Origin: G020351855 sp039589875 | GTDB lineage: Bacteria; Gemmatimonadota; Gemmatimonadetes; Palauibacterales; Palauibacteraceae | Assembly (NCBI GenBank): GCA_039589875.1 | Contig: JBDHGL010000001.1 | Location: forward strand, 1-64,000 | Direction: 5' to 3' | Length of the DNA: 64,000 bases | In this document: in pieces, positions 18,006-26,659 of the stretch | How positions within the stretch are numbered: position 1 is the first letter of the stretch | Layout of the letters: every line of letters begins with the position of its first letter | Notes under the pieces: generated by a model | The model's input: the letters and a program-made list of their open reading frames with translations, nothing else | The model's database searches: none | What the model was told of the DNA's origin: nothing | Made by a program: the position numbers and the translations under genes

Positions 18006-18731
18006 TCAGTGGCCGCTCCGGACCACATTGGGCAGCATCGGTACCCGACCGAACGATACGAGCGGAGGTCGTACGGATGGCGCACCGCCAACCGCCGCTC
18101 CGACGCGAAGCCCGCCGGCCTGGACGCCGACGAAGCCATGAGGCGGCCCGCTTCCGTGGGTTACGGCGAGGCCGTGCACCTGACCGTGATGCGCCGGAAT
18201 GAACGGCGTGAGGTAGATCACGCCGAACGGGTAGTATCTGCCGTAGTCGACGTAGCCTGCCAGAGAGTCCTCCTCTTCGGCCGCCTTCAGGCCCCGGCGC
18301 TCATCGCCGAGCACGTCTGGAGTTCCGGCAGGCGGCAAAGGCTCCAAGACAATCGTCTCGGCTACCCGCGTCCGCAGCCCCAGCTCGATCAGGGTCTCCA
18401 GCGACACGCAGGCGCAAACGGCCAGGCCTCGCCGCGTCTGGAAGCTCTGCAGGGCTCCGCGGGTGAACGGATCCAGAACTCCCTCCTCCCAAGGCGCGTC
18501 GAAACCGGCTTGGCGGAGCGCCCTTTGCACCGAGCGGATCTCTTCGGGCGACAGCCCCTCCAGCACGTGAAGCGAACGCCGGCCGGTCTCGGGCTGCACG
18601 GTCTCGAAGACCCGCACCTCGGCCTGCGCGTGCAGCAACTCGGACCGCACCGCGGAGAAGCCGGCAACCGAAGCCAAGAGGAAGAGCAAGCGGCAACCGA
18701 ACGCCCTGCCGGGCACTGCGGCGTTCGTCAT
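18006..18731 (-). CDS. Secreted protein with peptidoglycan-binding-like domain
   Basis: A 241-residue protein with an N-terminal export segment (LLFLLASVAGFSAV, about 15-28). A PG_binding_1-like three-helix domain lies at about residues 59-105 (LSPEEIRSVQRALRQAG, then DPFTRGALQSFQTRRGL). The C-terminal half is rich in Gly, His, Tyr and Pro (YVDYGRYYPFGVIYLTPF, then GGLRVGAAVGGAPS) and has no recognisable fold. It probably sits in the periplasm in contact with the cell wall. Its start overlaps the MscS stop by four bases, so the channel and this protein are made together. It ends 125 bases before the marR start, in the region that holds the marR promoter. Confidence 0.7.
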   Translation of the reverse strand: MTNAAVPGRAFGCRLLFLLASVAGFSAVRSELLHAQAEVRVFETVQPETGRRSLHVLEGLSPEEIRSVQRALRQAGFDAPWEEGVLDPFTRGALQSFQTRRGLAVCACVSLETLIELGLRTRVAETIVLEPLPPAGTPDVLGDERRGLKAAEEEDSLAGYVDYGRYYPFGVIYLTPFIPAHHGQVHGLAVTHGSGPPHGFVGVQAGGLRVGAAVGGAPSVRPPLVSFGRVPMLPNVVRSGH

Positions 18732-19888
18732 TCGTCTTGCTCCACCGGGCCTGCGGACGCCGAGTCGCTCGGCCCCGTGGCGGCGGCCCCGCTCGAGTGA
18801 TCCCGGATGTAGATGTCCCGCTTGGGGTACGGAATCTCAACGCCGTGCTCGTCGAACAGCTCCTTGACCCGCTCCGTCACGGCATCGCCGATAGTCCGGC
18901 GTTTGCGGGCGTCGGCGATCCAGGGCCTCGCCTCCAGGTCTACGCTCGAAGCACCGAAGCTTCGGACGATGACGACCGGCTCAGGCTTCTCCTTGATGCC
19001 GGGGATCTCCTTCATCGCCCTCATCACCAGCTCCTTGGCCAGGGCCGTGTCCGCATCGTAGGCGATCCCGATCGGAATGCGCAGACGGATGTGGTCGCCC
19101 GAGGCCGTGTAGTTGATGATGTCGCGCCGCATGATCTCGTTGTTGGGCACGATCACGATCAGGTTGTCCGGCGTACGTATCTTCGTCGCCCGCAGCCCGA
19201 TCTCCAGGATGTCTCCCCACGTGCCGTACTCCTTCGGCATCGTCCACAGCTCGACCCGGTCTCCTACCTTGAACGGCCGGTCCAGGATCAGCTGGACGCC
19301 CGCGATGAGGTTGGAGAGGGTGTCCTTGGCCGCGAGCGAGAGCGCGAGACCGGCAACGCCGGCGCCGGCCACGAGAGGCGTGACTTTGATACCGATGGTC
19401 TCGAGCGCGATCAGGGCGGCGACCGCCACCAGCAATACCCGGACGATCCGGTTGACGAGCGGGAACGCCGTTTCATCCAGAGTGGTCTCCGTGCGGGGAG
19501 CCACACGGTCCATGACCATCTGGAGCGCTCCGGTCACGAAAGTGCTCGTTGGAAACGCGAGCGCAACGATCCACGCGCCGATCACCGCCGAGGCTCCGGT
19601 GACGAGGTTCCAGGCGAGTGCCAGTCTCCAGAGCGTAAAGAAGAACGTCGAGATGAGGAGAAGCTGACGAAACAGCCGAGCCGCCTGATCGTCCAGGACG
19701 TTTTCCGTCCGGGCCTCGGCGGCCCGCTCGACTCGGCCCATGGCCCAGCGGATCACCCAGGTGAGCACCAGCCCCAGAGCGAGCCAGCCGGCGCTCTCGA
19801 TCAGGCGCGGCAGGGCGTACTCCCACGCCTGCTCCAACCAGCCCAGAATGGCTGCCTGTCTGTCGGCCAAATCGGACGCTTGCATCAT
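18728..19888 (-). CDS. MscS-family mechanosensitive channel
   Basis: A small-conductance mechanosensitive channel protein of 386 residues. Several N-terminal hydrophobic helices (about 25-180) lead to the pore-lining helix (VAGAGVAGLALSLAAKDTLSNL, about 180-200), whose Gly/Ala pattern is the MscS signature. The beta-domain follows (FKVGDRVELW, then RATKIRTPDNLIVIVPNNEI) and the alpha/beta C-terminal domain ends near GVEIPYPKRDIYIRD. It releases solutes on hypo-osmotic shock. Two adjacent ATG codons (19888 and 19885) could each start it. It is followed with a four-base overlap by the peptidoglycan-binding-like protein. Confidence 0.92.
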   Translation of the reverse strand: MMQASDLADRQAAILGWLEQAWEYALPRLIESAGWLALGLVLTWVIRWAMGRVERAAEARTENVLDDQAARLFRQLLLISTFFFTLWRLALAWNLVTGASAVIGAWIVALAFPTSTFVTGALQMVMDRVAPRTETTLDETAFPLVNRIVRVLLVAVAALIALETIGIKVTPLVAGAGVAGLALSLAAKDTLSNLIAGVQLILDRPFKVGDRVELWTMPKEYGTWGDILEIGLRATKIRTPDNLIVIVPNNEIMRRDIINYTASGDHIRLRIPIGIAYDADTALAKELVMRAMKEIPGIKEKPEPVVIVRSFGASSVDLEARPWIADARKRRTIGDAVTERVKELFDEHGVEIPYPKRDIYIRDHSSGAAATGPSDSASAGPVEQDE

Positions 19889-20283
19889 CCGAGCTTAGCT
19901 GCCCGCCCCATGATCGCGCCACGCCAAGGCCTCTCGTTGCAGCGACATCCGCTCGTCGAAGAGGCGTTCATCGCGCGCCCGAAACATCGCAGAGCTCAAG
20001 GCGCAAAATGCGACGCGCATGGACTTCCGCTACGTCCGCAGGCGCCCCTCGTCGTCCGCTCCCAGCGTGCGACTATGCCGGACGCGCACGGCCATACCAG
20101 ATATCTCGTTAAATGACTTGCGGTTACAACCTGTGTCCGCGAGTCGCTCGGCGACGCGCCGTCCAAGTCCGGGGGCGGCACAACCGATGCTCCGTGCCTC
20201 ATGCGGCTCGGTACCAAGCTGGATCGAGCTGATTCGCAGGACCGACGAGCAAGACGAAACTGAGGCGTGGGAGCCCGAAGCGA
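19889..20283. other. Intergenic region between divergent genes
   Basis: 395 bases between the MscS gene (minus) and the receiver/HD-GYP gene (plus). It must contain the promoters of both units. I see no convincing -35/-10 pair, RNA gene, repeat or conserved coding segment in it. Confidence 0.5.
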
Positions 20284-21522
20284 GTGTTGCCTACACCCCG
20301 GGAGGGCGCTGGCCTGCAGTTCGGCCAAGAGAAGATCCGAGGAGCTCGGATCCTCATCATCGACGATGAGGCGCCGAACGTCGAGTTGCTTCGTCGTGTC
20401 CTCGAGCCCGCCGGATATGAAAACCTCGTGACGACGACCGACTCGCGCCGCGTCGCCGAGCTCTGCGCCACCGGCGAACCCGACATCATTCTGCTCGACC
20501 TCAAGATGCCTCATGTGGACGGCTTTCAGGTTCTCGAGCTCTTGCCCGCGGTCGTCCCCGACTTCGAATTCCTGCCCGTGCTCGTCCTGACGTCGGACAC
20601 GAGCCGGGAAGCCAAGTCGCGCGCTCTCTCCAACGGCGCGAGCGATTTCGTGAACAAGCCGCTTAGCCCGGCCGAAGTTCGGCTACGCGTATTCAACCTC
20701 CTCCAGACACGCTTTCTTCAGCTGGCCCTTCGAAACCAAAACCAGCTTCTAGAACGAAAGGTGCGCCAGCGGACGGCGGATCTGGAGGAGGCTCAGTTCG
20801 AGATCGTCGAGCGACTCGCGCTCGCGGCGGAATACAGGGACGACGAAACCGGGAAGCACACCAAGCGAGTCGGCATCCTCTCCGCCCTTCTCGCTCGCGA
20901 GCTCGGGTGGACGGAAGAGCAGATCGAGGTGATGCGCCGAGCGGCGCCGCTCCACGATGTGGGGAAGATCGGCATCGACTCCGCCGTGTTGCTCAAGCCG
21001 GGCAAGCTCACGAAAGAAGAGTTCGACCACATCAAGGAGCACGTTACGATCGGCCATGGGATTCTCTCCGGAAGCCGTTTCCCGCTGCTCCAGATGGCTT
21101 CCGAAATCGCGCGCTATCATCACGAGAACTGGGACGGCACCGGCTATCAGGCTGGGCTCAAGGGCGAGGGAATCCCCGAATCCGCGCGCATCGTGACCGT
21201 GATCGATGTTTATGACTCGCTCACCCACAAGCGGCCCTATAAAGAAGCCTGGCCCGTCGAAGAAGCTCTGGCGGAGATCACCAAGCTCCGCGGGAGCAAG
21301 TTCGAGTCACGCGTCGTCGACGCGTTCTTCAGCATCCATGAGCGGGGAGAGACCGATCTCGCGGCAGGAGCGCAGCGCCCCGAACCAACCGTCGAACCCG
21401 ATGCGACAGACGAAAAAGCGGTCCCACCGGAACCGGCCGGAGCCCCACAGCGCTCACCGGCCGGGCAGAAAGCGGCCTGGGCGAGAGCACTGAGCACGCT
21501 GACCGGCGGGTCCAAGCGATGA
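20284..21522 (+). CDS. Response regulator with HD-GYP-type phosphodiesterase domain
   Basis: A 412-residue two-domain signalling protein. The receiver domain (about 20-140) has acidic residues in ILIIDDE and the phospho-acceptor Asp72 in ILLDLKMP, with Lys in FVNKPLSP. A coiled-coil linker (about 150-180) precedes an HD-GYP domain (about 180-350), with His224-Asp225 in HDVGKIG and HHENWDGTGY at 279-288. HD-GYP proteins hydrolyse cyclic di-GMP; here the GYP motif reads Gly-Tyr-Gln (287-289). About 60 C-terminal residues rich in Pro, Ala and Glu look disordered. The start is GTG 20284. The next gene overlaps by four bases and a histidine kinase follows, a likely partner. Confidence 0.88.
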   Translation: MLPTPREGAGLQFGQEKIRGARILIIDDEAPNVELLRRVLEPAGYENLVTTTDSRRVAELCATGEPDIILLDLKMPHVDGFQVLELLPAVVPDFEFLPVLVLTSDTSREAKSRALSNGASDFVNKPLSPAEVRLRVFNLLQTRFLQLALRNQNQLLERKVRQRTADLEEAQFEIVERLALAAEYRDDETGKHTKRVGILSALLARELGWTEEQIEVMRRAAPLHDVGKIGIDSAVLLKPGKLTKEEFDHIKEHVTIGHGILSGSRFPLLQMASEIARYHHENWDGTGYQAGLKGEGIPESARIVTVIDVYDSLTHKRPYKEAWPVEEALAEITKLRGSKFESRVVDAFFSIHERGETDLAAGAQRPEPTVEPDATDEKAVPPEPAGAPQRSPAGQKAAWARALSTLTGGSKR

Positions 21523-22352
21523 TGAGGTCTCGTGCTACTCGCATCGGAAGACGCAGCGTCACCGCGCTCGTGAGCTTCCTTCTCGCAAGCTGCTCGTCGA
21601 ACCCTCCACCCGAGCCCGTCGCAGCGAAGCGGGAGCCGGTGGCCGCGCCGATTCCTGTGCCGCCCGCCCCTCCCGAGGAAGCGGCGCCGGGCACTATGGA
21701 AGAGGCCTTGTTCGCACTGCGCGACCGCAACTACGGGGGGGCGCACGCCAAGCTTATCGAAGTGCTGGAGCTGTGCGGTCACTCTCCGCTCAGCCAACAG
21801 GCTCTTCTTCTGGTTGCGGCGGCCGAGCTGGATCCGCGAAACCCGTCTCCACAGCGGAGCTTGGCGGCGGAATCGGCCGCCCTTCTGCTCACGGACGCAG
21901 CCACACCCTCCTGGGCCCGGCAGTTCAGCGAATCGCTTTACTTGCTCGCGCTCAAGATGGGGGCTCGGCGGCCAAGCCCGGCAGATCTGGAAGCATCCGA
22001 GCTTTCCTCGCTCTACGGTAGCTTCGGCGCGACCTCGGCAGCGAACATCGGGCTCTACGACCTGATGGATGAGGATCCGTCGGAACTGGCGAGGATCGAG
22101 CCTGACCAGGGCAGCGGCAACTCGGGTGAGGGCTCCCGTTCCGAGACCGCTCAAGATCCACGGCTGCGGGCTGGTTCCGCCTCCGAGCATTGCGCGGCCC
22201 GATGGCCGGATCTGTGGGATCGGCGTGCGACGGATCGTCTTCCCTCGCTCGACAGCTCCCCGTATCCCGGCCAGGTGCAGACTCTACGCACGCGGGTGCA
22301 GGAGCTCGAGGCAGAGGTCGAGCGGATCCGGCGAATCGTGACGCAGCCGTAG
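21519..22352 (+). CDS. Hypothetical lipoprotein with C-terminal coiled coil
   Basis: A 277-residue protein with a basic start, a hydrophobic stretch and a lipobox (LLASC, Cys about 25), then a Pro-rich linker (NPPPEPVAAKREPVAAPIPVP). A helical middle (EALFALRDRNYGGAHAKLIEVLELC and QQALLLVAAAELDPR) resembles TPR-like repeats. The end (VQTLRTRVQELEAEVERIRRIV) is a short coiled coil. No named family was recognised. Its position between a response regulator and a histidine kinase, overlapping the former by four bases and 11 bases before the latter, suggests an envelope component of the same signalling unit. Confidence 0.72.
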   Translation: MMRSRATRIGRRSVTALVSFLLASCSSNPPPEPVAAKREPVAAPIPVPPAPPEEAAPGTMEEALFALRDRNYGGAHAKLIEVLELCGHSPLSQQALLLVAAAELDPRNPSPQRSLAAESAALLLTDAATPSWARQFSESLYLLALKMGARRPSPADLEASELSSLYGSFGATSAANIGLYDLMDEDPSELARIEPDQGSGNSGEGSRSETAQDPRLRAGSASEHCAARWPDLWDRRATDRLPSLDSSPYPGQVQTLRTRVQELEAEVERIRRIVTQP

Positions 22353-22363
22353 GCGAGAGAGCC

Positions 22364-23926
22364 ATGGAAGCCCTGAAGCCTCAGTTCGTGAAGGAGATGA
22401 CCCTGCGCCGGGGACTCGTGCTAACGCTGAGCTGCATGGCGCTCGTGCTGGTCTTGCCGGCCCTCTACGCCATCCAGCGGCTCGATGAGATCCGTGATAT
22501 CGCGTTCGAGTTGAAGACGGAGCACGGAGCGGCCGAAGTCGCGCTCAGCCGGCTCGAGACCGGCCTCGGTCAGGTGGACGCGTCGCTGCGCAGCTACATA
22601 GCAGACCCGAGCCCGGAGAGTCGAGCCGGCGTTTTTGAGACGCTGGGCAACGCACGTACGCAGCTGGCCGATCTCGAAGTTGCCGGATATGGCGATGAAG
22701 CGGCCGAGACGACGGCCAGCGTCACACGCTTAGAGACCGTTACCTTGCAGCTCGAGAGGCTCGTCTATGGCGGCGAGGTGGCCGCCGCGACCGACTTTTT
22801 CTTTGAAGAAGTGCGTCCCGTCCTGGAAAAGGTTGAATTCAGCCTCGCACCGATCTCCGCCGCCGTCTATCTGAGAAGCGAAGCCGCAACCGAGCGAGCG
22901 GCCGAGGTGTCGAGCTCGTCCGCCACGACAATCCCGTTCGCCGTCCTGATCTCCCTCGGTTTCGCTGTCGTGATCGGCGTGTTGATCGTCGGCAGATTGG
23001 TAACCCCGCTCCAGCAGCTTCGTCGAGCGATGGCCAAGGTCGCCCAGGGCGAGTTCGAGGCTCCGCCCGAGCTGATCGCCGAACGCGGCGACGAGCTCGG
23101 CGACCTCAACCGGTCCTTCGTATCGATGACCCAACAGCTGGCGGAGCTCAATCGGCTCAAGGCTGAGTTCGTGAGCATCGTGACGCACGATCTCAAGACG
23201 CCGATCAACGTTCTCGGCGGATATACGGAGATGCTCCGGGAGGACATGTACGGTGAGCTCTCCGAGGACCAGCAGAGCGCGCTCGAAGCGATGGAGGAAC
23301 AGGTAGGCGTGTTGCTGGAACAGGTCAACCAGCTCGTAAACCTGAGTCGTTACGAGTCCGGCGCCTTTCGGATCGACATGGAGGAGCTCTACCTAGTCGA
23401 CCTGCAGACGAGCCTGCAGCGAGCTTTCGAAGCGCTGGCGCAGCAAAAGGGCATTCGTTTCGAGATCGAGGTCGACCCGAAGACGCCTTCGATCATCGAA
23501 GTGGATGGCGACCGCCTCCGCAACGAGGTGCTCGGCAACCTGCTCGGAAACGCGTTCAAGTTCACGGAGAGCGGCGGGCGGATCGTGGTGCGGATGCGAC
23601 CCGACCTGCCGAGGCGGGATCGCGTCGTGATCGAGGTGTCGGACTCCGGGGTGGGTATCCCGGCGGATGAGCTGCCGCACGTCTTCGAGATGTACTACCA
23701 GGGCGAGAGCGGAGCCCGAGCGAAGGGCAGCGGAATCGGGCTGGCCATCGCCCACGAGATCGTGGAGATCCACGGCGGAGAGATCGGCGTTCAGAGCGAA
23801 GAAGGCGCCGGGACAACGTTCAGGGTTACGCTGCCCGTTCGCCGATCCGAGGGCGATCGTGCCTTCACGGCCGACCGCGCCGAACCACAGCTCGAAGGCA
23901 CGCCAGACCTCCAGCTGGTCAGCTAG
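22364..23926 (+). CDS. Membrane sensor histidine kinase (HAMP, HisKA, HATPase)
   Basis: A 520-residue sensor kinase. TM1 (about 20-38, LVLTLSCMALVLVLPALYAI) and TM2 (about 188-210, TIPFAVLISLGFAVVIGVLIV) enclose a helical periplasmic sensor of about 150 residues. A HAMP segment (RLVTPLQQLRRAMAKVAQGEFE) leads to the HisKA domain with phospho-acceptor His275 in VTHDLKTPINVLGG. The ATPase domain has the N-box (EVLGNLLGNAFKFT), G1 (VSDSGVGIPADELPHVFEMYY) and G2 (GSGIGLAIAHEIV). The frame is open upstream, but ATG 22364 has GAGAGAG upstream and gives an intact TM1. It is the third gene of the receiver/HD-GYP, lipoprotein, kinase operon. Confidence 0.92.
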   Translation: MEALKPQFVKEMTLRRGLVLTLSCMALVLVLPALYAIQRLDEIRDIAFELKTEHGAAEVALSRLETGLGQVDASLRSYIADPSPESRAGVFETLGNARTQLADLEVAGYGDEAAETTASVTRLETVTLQLERLVYGGEVAAATDFFFEEVRPVLEKVEFSLAPISAAVYLRSEAATERAAEVSSSSATTIPFAVLISLGFAVVIGVLIVGRLVTPLQQLRRAMAKVAQGEFEAPPELIAERGDELGDLNRSFVSMTQQLAELNRLKAEFVSIVTHDLKTPINVLGGYTEMLREDMYGELSEDQQSALEAMEEQVGVLLEQVNQLVNLSRYESGAFRIDMEELYLVDLQTSLQRAFEALAQQKGIRFEIEVDPKTPSIIEVDGDRLRNEVLGNLLGNAFKFTESGGRIVVRMRPDLPRRDRVVIEVSDSGVGIPADELPHVFEMYYQGESGARAKGSGIGLAIAHEIVEIHGGEIGVQSEEGAGTTFRVTLPVRRSEGDRAFTADRAEPQLEGTPDLQLVS

Positions 23927-23954
23927 GCCCGGCTGGCCGGACCGGCACCGTCTC

Positions 23955-24587
23955 CTAGCCGGAGCTCAGATCGTCGACCTTCTCCGAGGCCGGCACGGCC
24001 CTTCCGAGTCCCATGCGATCCATGATCGTGGAGCGTGCGAGCTCGGTCATGGCCGGCGACTCGGCCAGTGCCTGCGCCTTGAGCGCCGCTTCCACGGCCG
24101 CATCCGTCTCCCCCAGCTCGCTCGAGAGCGCAGCGGAGTCCAGATACGAGTGCGCCGCCGCCAATAGACGGTCGGTGCGCACGCCCACGTGGGCCGCGCG
24201 CAGCATCGTGTTTCGAGCCTTACCCAGCTCCCCGGCCCGGTAGTACAGCCAGGAGGCCATCCGGAGCAGCGAGAGGACCTGACGGTCACACACCACCCTA
24301 AGGGCGGCCGACTGCTCGAAGAGGGCTGCGGCCTCCGCGCCCGGTCCGCCCGCTTCCAGAACCTCGATGGCCTCGCGGTACACGTCTTCGGCGCCGATCA
24401 CATCGGCCCACTGTTTGTCTTCGGTGCAATCCGCGATCGCGGAGAACGCCAACCGGCCCCGATCCGCCGATTCCGGCACCCCGATTGGGCCTGCCGCGGC
24501 TGGTCGCGGCCCGAAAGCCACGGCGAGTAAGAGTGGTGTGAGAACGCTAGTTGGAGCTGCTCCCCGGAAGGTGCCCGTCTTCCACAT
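23955..24587 (-). CDS. Secreted helical (TPR-like) hypothetical protein
   Basis: A 210-residue protein with a signal-like N-terminus (TSVLTPLLLAVAFGPRPAAAG, about 13-33) and two Cys (CTED and VVCDRQ) that could form a disulfide. The rest is alpha-helical with TPR-like spacing: AIEVLEAGGPGAEAAALFEQ, LYYRAGELGKARNTMLRAA, ALSSELGETDAAVEAALKAQ. No named family was recognised. It converges on the histidine kinase gene, 28 bases apart, and is preceded by a GGAGG-type ribosome site (revcomp of 24597-24601). Confidence 0.65.
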   Translation of the reverse strand: MWKTGTFRGAAPTSVLTPLLLAVAFGPRPAAAGPIGVPESADRGRLAFSAIADCTEDKQWADVIGAEDVYREAIEVLEAGGPGAEAAALFEQSAALRVVCDRQVLSLLRMASWLYYRAGELGKARNTMLRAAHVGVRTDRLLAAAHSYLDSAALSSELGETDAAVEAALKAQALAESPAMTELARSTIMDRMGLGRAVPASEKVDDLSSG

Positions 24588-24706
24588 GACCCATCAACCT
24601 CCACCCATCCACTTGGGCTACCTCCGATCGCCTCCCCTTAGGTCAAATGGGCGGCGGGCCGCTATGGTTCCGGCGAAGGAGACTCTGGCGGCGTCCGGCG
24701 GTCGTC

Positions 24707-25072
24707 TTACGGCTCCTGCGTGCGAAACGGACCCGTAACCTCACGCCGAACGAGATAACCGTCGACCTTCTCCGGAATCGCGTCCCTGATTTCTTCTGAT
24801 TCCTTCGCAACGTACACGACGATACAAGGCTCTCCATCGCACTCGCCGATCCCCGTCCCGACGACCCCGGGGATGGCCATCCAACCGGGGGTGTTCTCGG
24901 CCTGAACCTGCTCGATGGTCGGTCGGTCCGGCTGCTGGCTCACCTCGCCATCATCCGGCGGCCGGTTCGAACAACCCGACCCAGACATCAGAATCAGGAC
25001 AGAGCCCAGGTAGCAAAAAAGAAGGGGGCGGCAACTGCCACCCCCAGTCCTCAGTCCTGCTCGCCCGCTCAC
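24707..25072 (-). CDS. Small lipoprotein sharing a domain with the adjacent protease
   Basis: A 121-residue product with a hydrophobic stretch (LLFCYLGSVLILMSGSGC) and a likely lipidated Cys34. The mature part holds one unit at about 64-114 (WMAIPGVVGTGIGECDGEP, then IVVYVAKE and REVTG). By eye this matches residues about 72-121 of the protease encoded just upstream (LIAIQGVVGHGVALGDDD, then ITVYAA and VVVTG). The GTG at 25072 directly follows the protease TGA, so reinitiation is possible. A strong terminator at 25015-25045 lies inside the first 20 codons, so expression should be low relative to the protease. A function as a detached pro-domain or inhibitor is speculation. Confidence 0.65.
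   Translation of the reverse strand: MSGRAGLRTGGGSCRPLLFCYLGSVLILMSGSGCSNRPPDDGEVSQQPDRPTIEQVQAENTPGWMAIPGVVGTGIGECDGEPCIVVYVAKESEEIRDAIPEKVDGYLVRREVTGPFRTQEP
25015..25045 (-). terminator. Rho-independent terminator after the serine protease gene
   Basis: On the minus strand a 10-pair stem (GGGGGTGGCA with TGCCGCCCCC, one T-G wobble) and a 2-base loop is followed at once by TTCTTTTTT. It starts 28 bases after the protease stop codon. It also lies within the first codons of the downstream lipoprotein frame. Confidence 0.85.
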
Positions 25073-26659
25073 TCAGAAGTTGACCGTCGCCGTGTTGGAG
25101 CAGTTCGACGTGCCCGCCTCGCAGACTTCGTAGACGTACGTCGCGCCGCCTCGGGCGCCGATATTGTCGGTGTATTCGCCGTTGTTGGCTGTCGTCACGA
25201 CGATGTTGCCGTCTCGGTACACGTCCACGTTCGATCCGCTGGCGCCGCTCCAGGTGAGATCCACAGTGTTTCGACCTCTCACCTTGTAGCCGTCCGCGCT
25301 GAGCGAGAAACCGCCTGACGAGCCGTCGGTGACGGTCACATTTTGCGAAGCCGCATCGCTCTTTCCGCCGTCGTCAGTCACCGTCAGTGTGACGGTATAG
25401 GTGTCAGCCGAGCCGTAGGTATGACTCGGGCTCTGGTCCGTAGAGCTGTTGCCGTCTCCGAAGTCCCAGCTCCAAGCGACTACGGTTCCATCGGAATCGC
25501 CGCTCGTGTCCGTGAAGTCGACGGCGAGATCGCTCGTCGAGAAGGTGAAGCTGGCGTTTGGAGCGTCGTTCCCACCGGGATCACCACCGTTCGAGCAGGA
25601 CCTCATGTCGCTCTCGACGACGACGCCGAACTCGTCAAGAACCTCATCGATTGGGTTGTGGAACGTCCGCCCACCGCCTCCAGCAAAGAGGAGGCCGACG
25701 GGATTGTTGGCGTTGTCCCTCGTGACGGTCAGAGAGCCGGAATCGCCCCCGTTGCTCATGTCGTTCGTCGCAATTTGGCCGGTGAAAAGGCCGACCTGGG
25801 TGCAGCTTGGCCAGTTGTAGCAGACGTTGAGCGCCACGTTGATCTCGCGCACCCGACCGTTCGTGAGGTTGGTCGTGCGGCCGAATTTCTGGACGCGCTG
25901 CCGAACGGAGGCAGCGACGGGATTGGTCCCCGATAGGCCGTAGCCACCCGGACCGGTCGAGCCGGTCACGTTGCCGGTGACGAGCGCGATCGCCGCATCG
26001 ATTCTATTGGCCCCTCCGCTGAAGTTGATCGGCTCGAAGGCGGACAAAGTGGCGATCACGTCGTTCGGCAGGGTGCCGCCATCGGCCGGTCCCGGGTGCA
26101 GGATCGGATCGCCGGCGGTAGCGGCGTTGCTGTTCGCCATGACGTGGTTATTGCTGAGGATGTAACACGTGCTAGGCGTGCTGCCGGCGTCACGTACGAT
26201 CACTCCCAGAGTGCCCGCGGTGATGGCGGGATGGCCGATCGAGTAGCCGTTGGGCGTCGGATCGGTGGGATCGGTCGTTCCCAGTGCAACGACCTGGCCC
26301 GTCACCACGACCTTGGTCTTCACGCCGTCCAGCGTCGCCGGGACGCCTCGAACGCCGGGTCTGGCGGCGTAAACGGTGATCTGTCCCTTATCATCGTCTC
26401 CCAAGGCCACTCCGTGGCCCACGACCCCCTGGATTGCAATCAGCGCCTTGCCGTGGCTCTTCTGGGCCGCCAACGCCCGGCCTACCTCCTGTGGGGGACC
26501 TCCGAGAGCGGCCGCTGCCGCAGCGCTCTGCGCGCTGAGCTGAGGCGAAGTGATCGAGTCCTGGGTGCCGTCGGAGCACGCGGCGGCGAAGGCAACAACC
26601 AGCATCGGGATGAGCAGTCGCCGACGCATGCCGGATCGCCGGGGAGTCGAGGATCGCAT
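25073..26659 (-). CDS. Trypsin-like serine protease with PKD domain, lipoprotein
   Basis: A 528-residue exported protein. The lipobox is FAAAC (Cys28). A pro-domain-like unit (about 72-125) is followed by a chymotrypsin-fold protease (about 145-350) whose probable triad is His172 in SNNHVM, Asp221 in NRIDAAIAL and Ser307 in GGDSGSL. A PKD domain follows (about 368-452, with WDFGDGNSSTDQSPSHTY). The C-terminal Fn3-like domain (about 455-528) has a Cys pair (EVCEAGTSNC). The start at 26659 is preceded by AGGAGG at ideal spacing; the frame is open further upstream without a site. The protein probably degrades proteins at the cell surface. A terminator follows it. Confidence 0.85.
   Translation of the reverse strand: MRSSTPRRSGMRRRLLIPMLVVAFAAACSDGTQDSITSPQLSAQSAAAAAALGGPPQEVGRALAAQKSHGKALIAIQGVVGHGVALGDDDKGQITVYAARPGVRGVPATLDGVKTKVVVTGQVVALGTTDPTDPTPNGYSIGHPAITAGTLGVIVRDAGSTPSTCYILSNNHVMANSNAATAGDPILHPGPADGGTLPNDVIATLSAFEPINFSGGANRIDAAIALVTGNVTGSTGPGGYGLSGTNPVAASVRQRVQKFGRTTNLTNGRVREINVALNVCYNWPSCTQVGLFTGQIATNDMSNGGDSGSLTVTRDNANNPVGLLFAGGGGRTFHNPIDEVLDEFGVVVESDMRSCSNGGDPGGNDAPNASFTFSTSDLAVDFTDTSGDSDGTVVAWSWDFGDGNSSTDQSPSHTYGSADTYTVTLTVTDDGGKSDAASQNVTVTDGSSGGFSLSADGYKVRGRNTVDLTWSGASGSNVDVYRDGNIVVTTANNGEYTDNIGARGGATYVYEVCEAGTSNCSNTATVNF

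Noticed and set aside
18737..20116. 459-codon plus-strand open frame opposite the MscS gene
   Set aside because: Charged, low-complexity translation without domains; the minus strand encodes a clear MscS channel.
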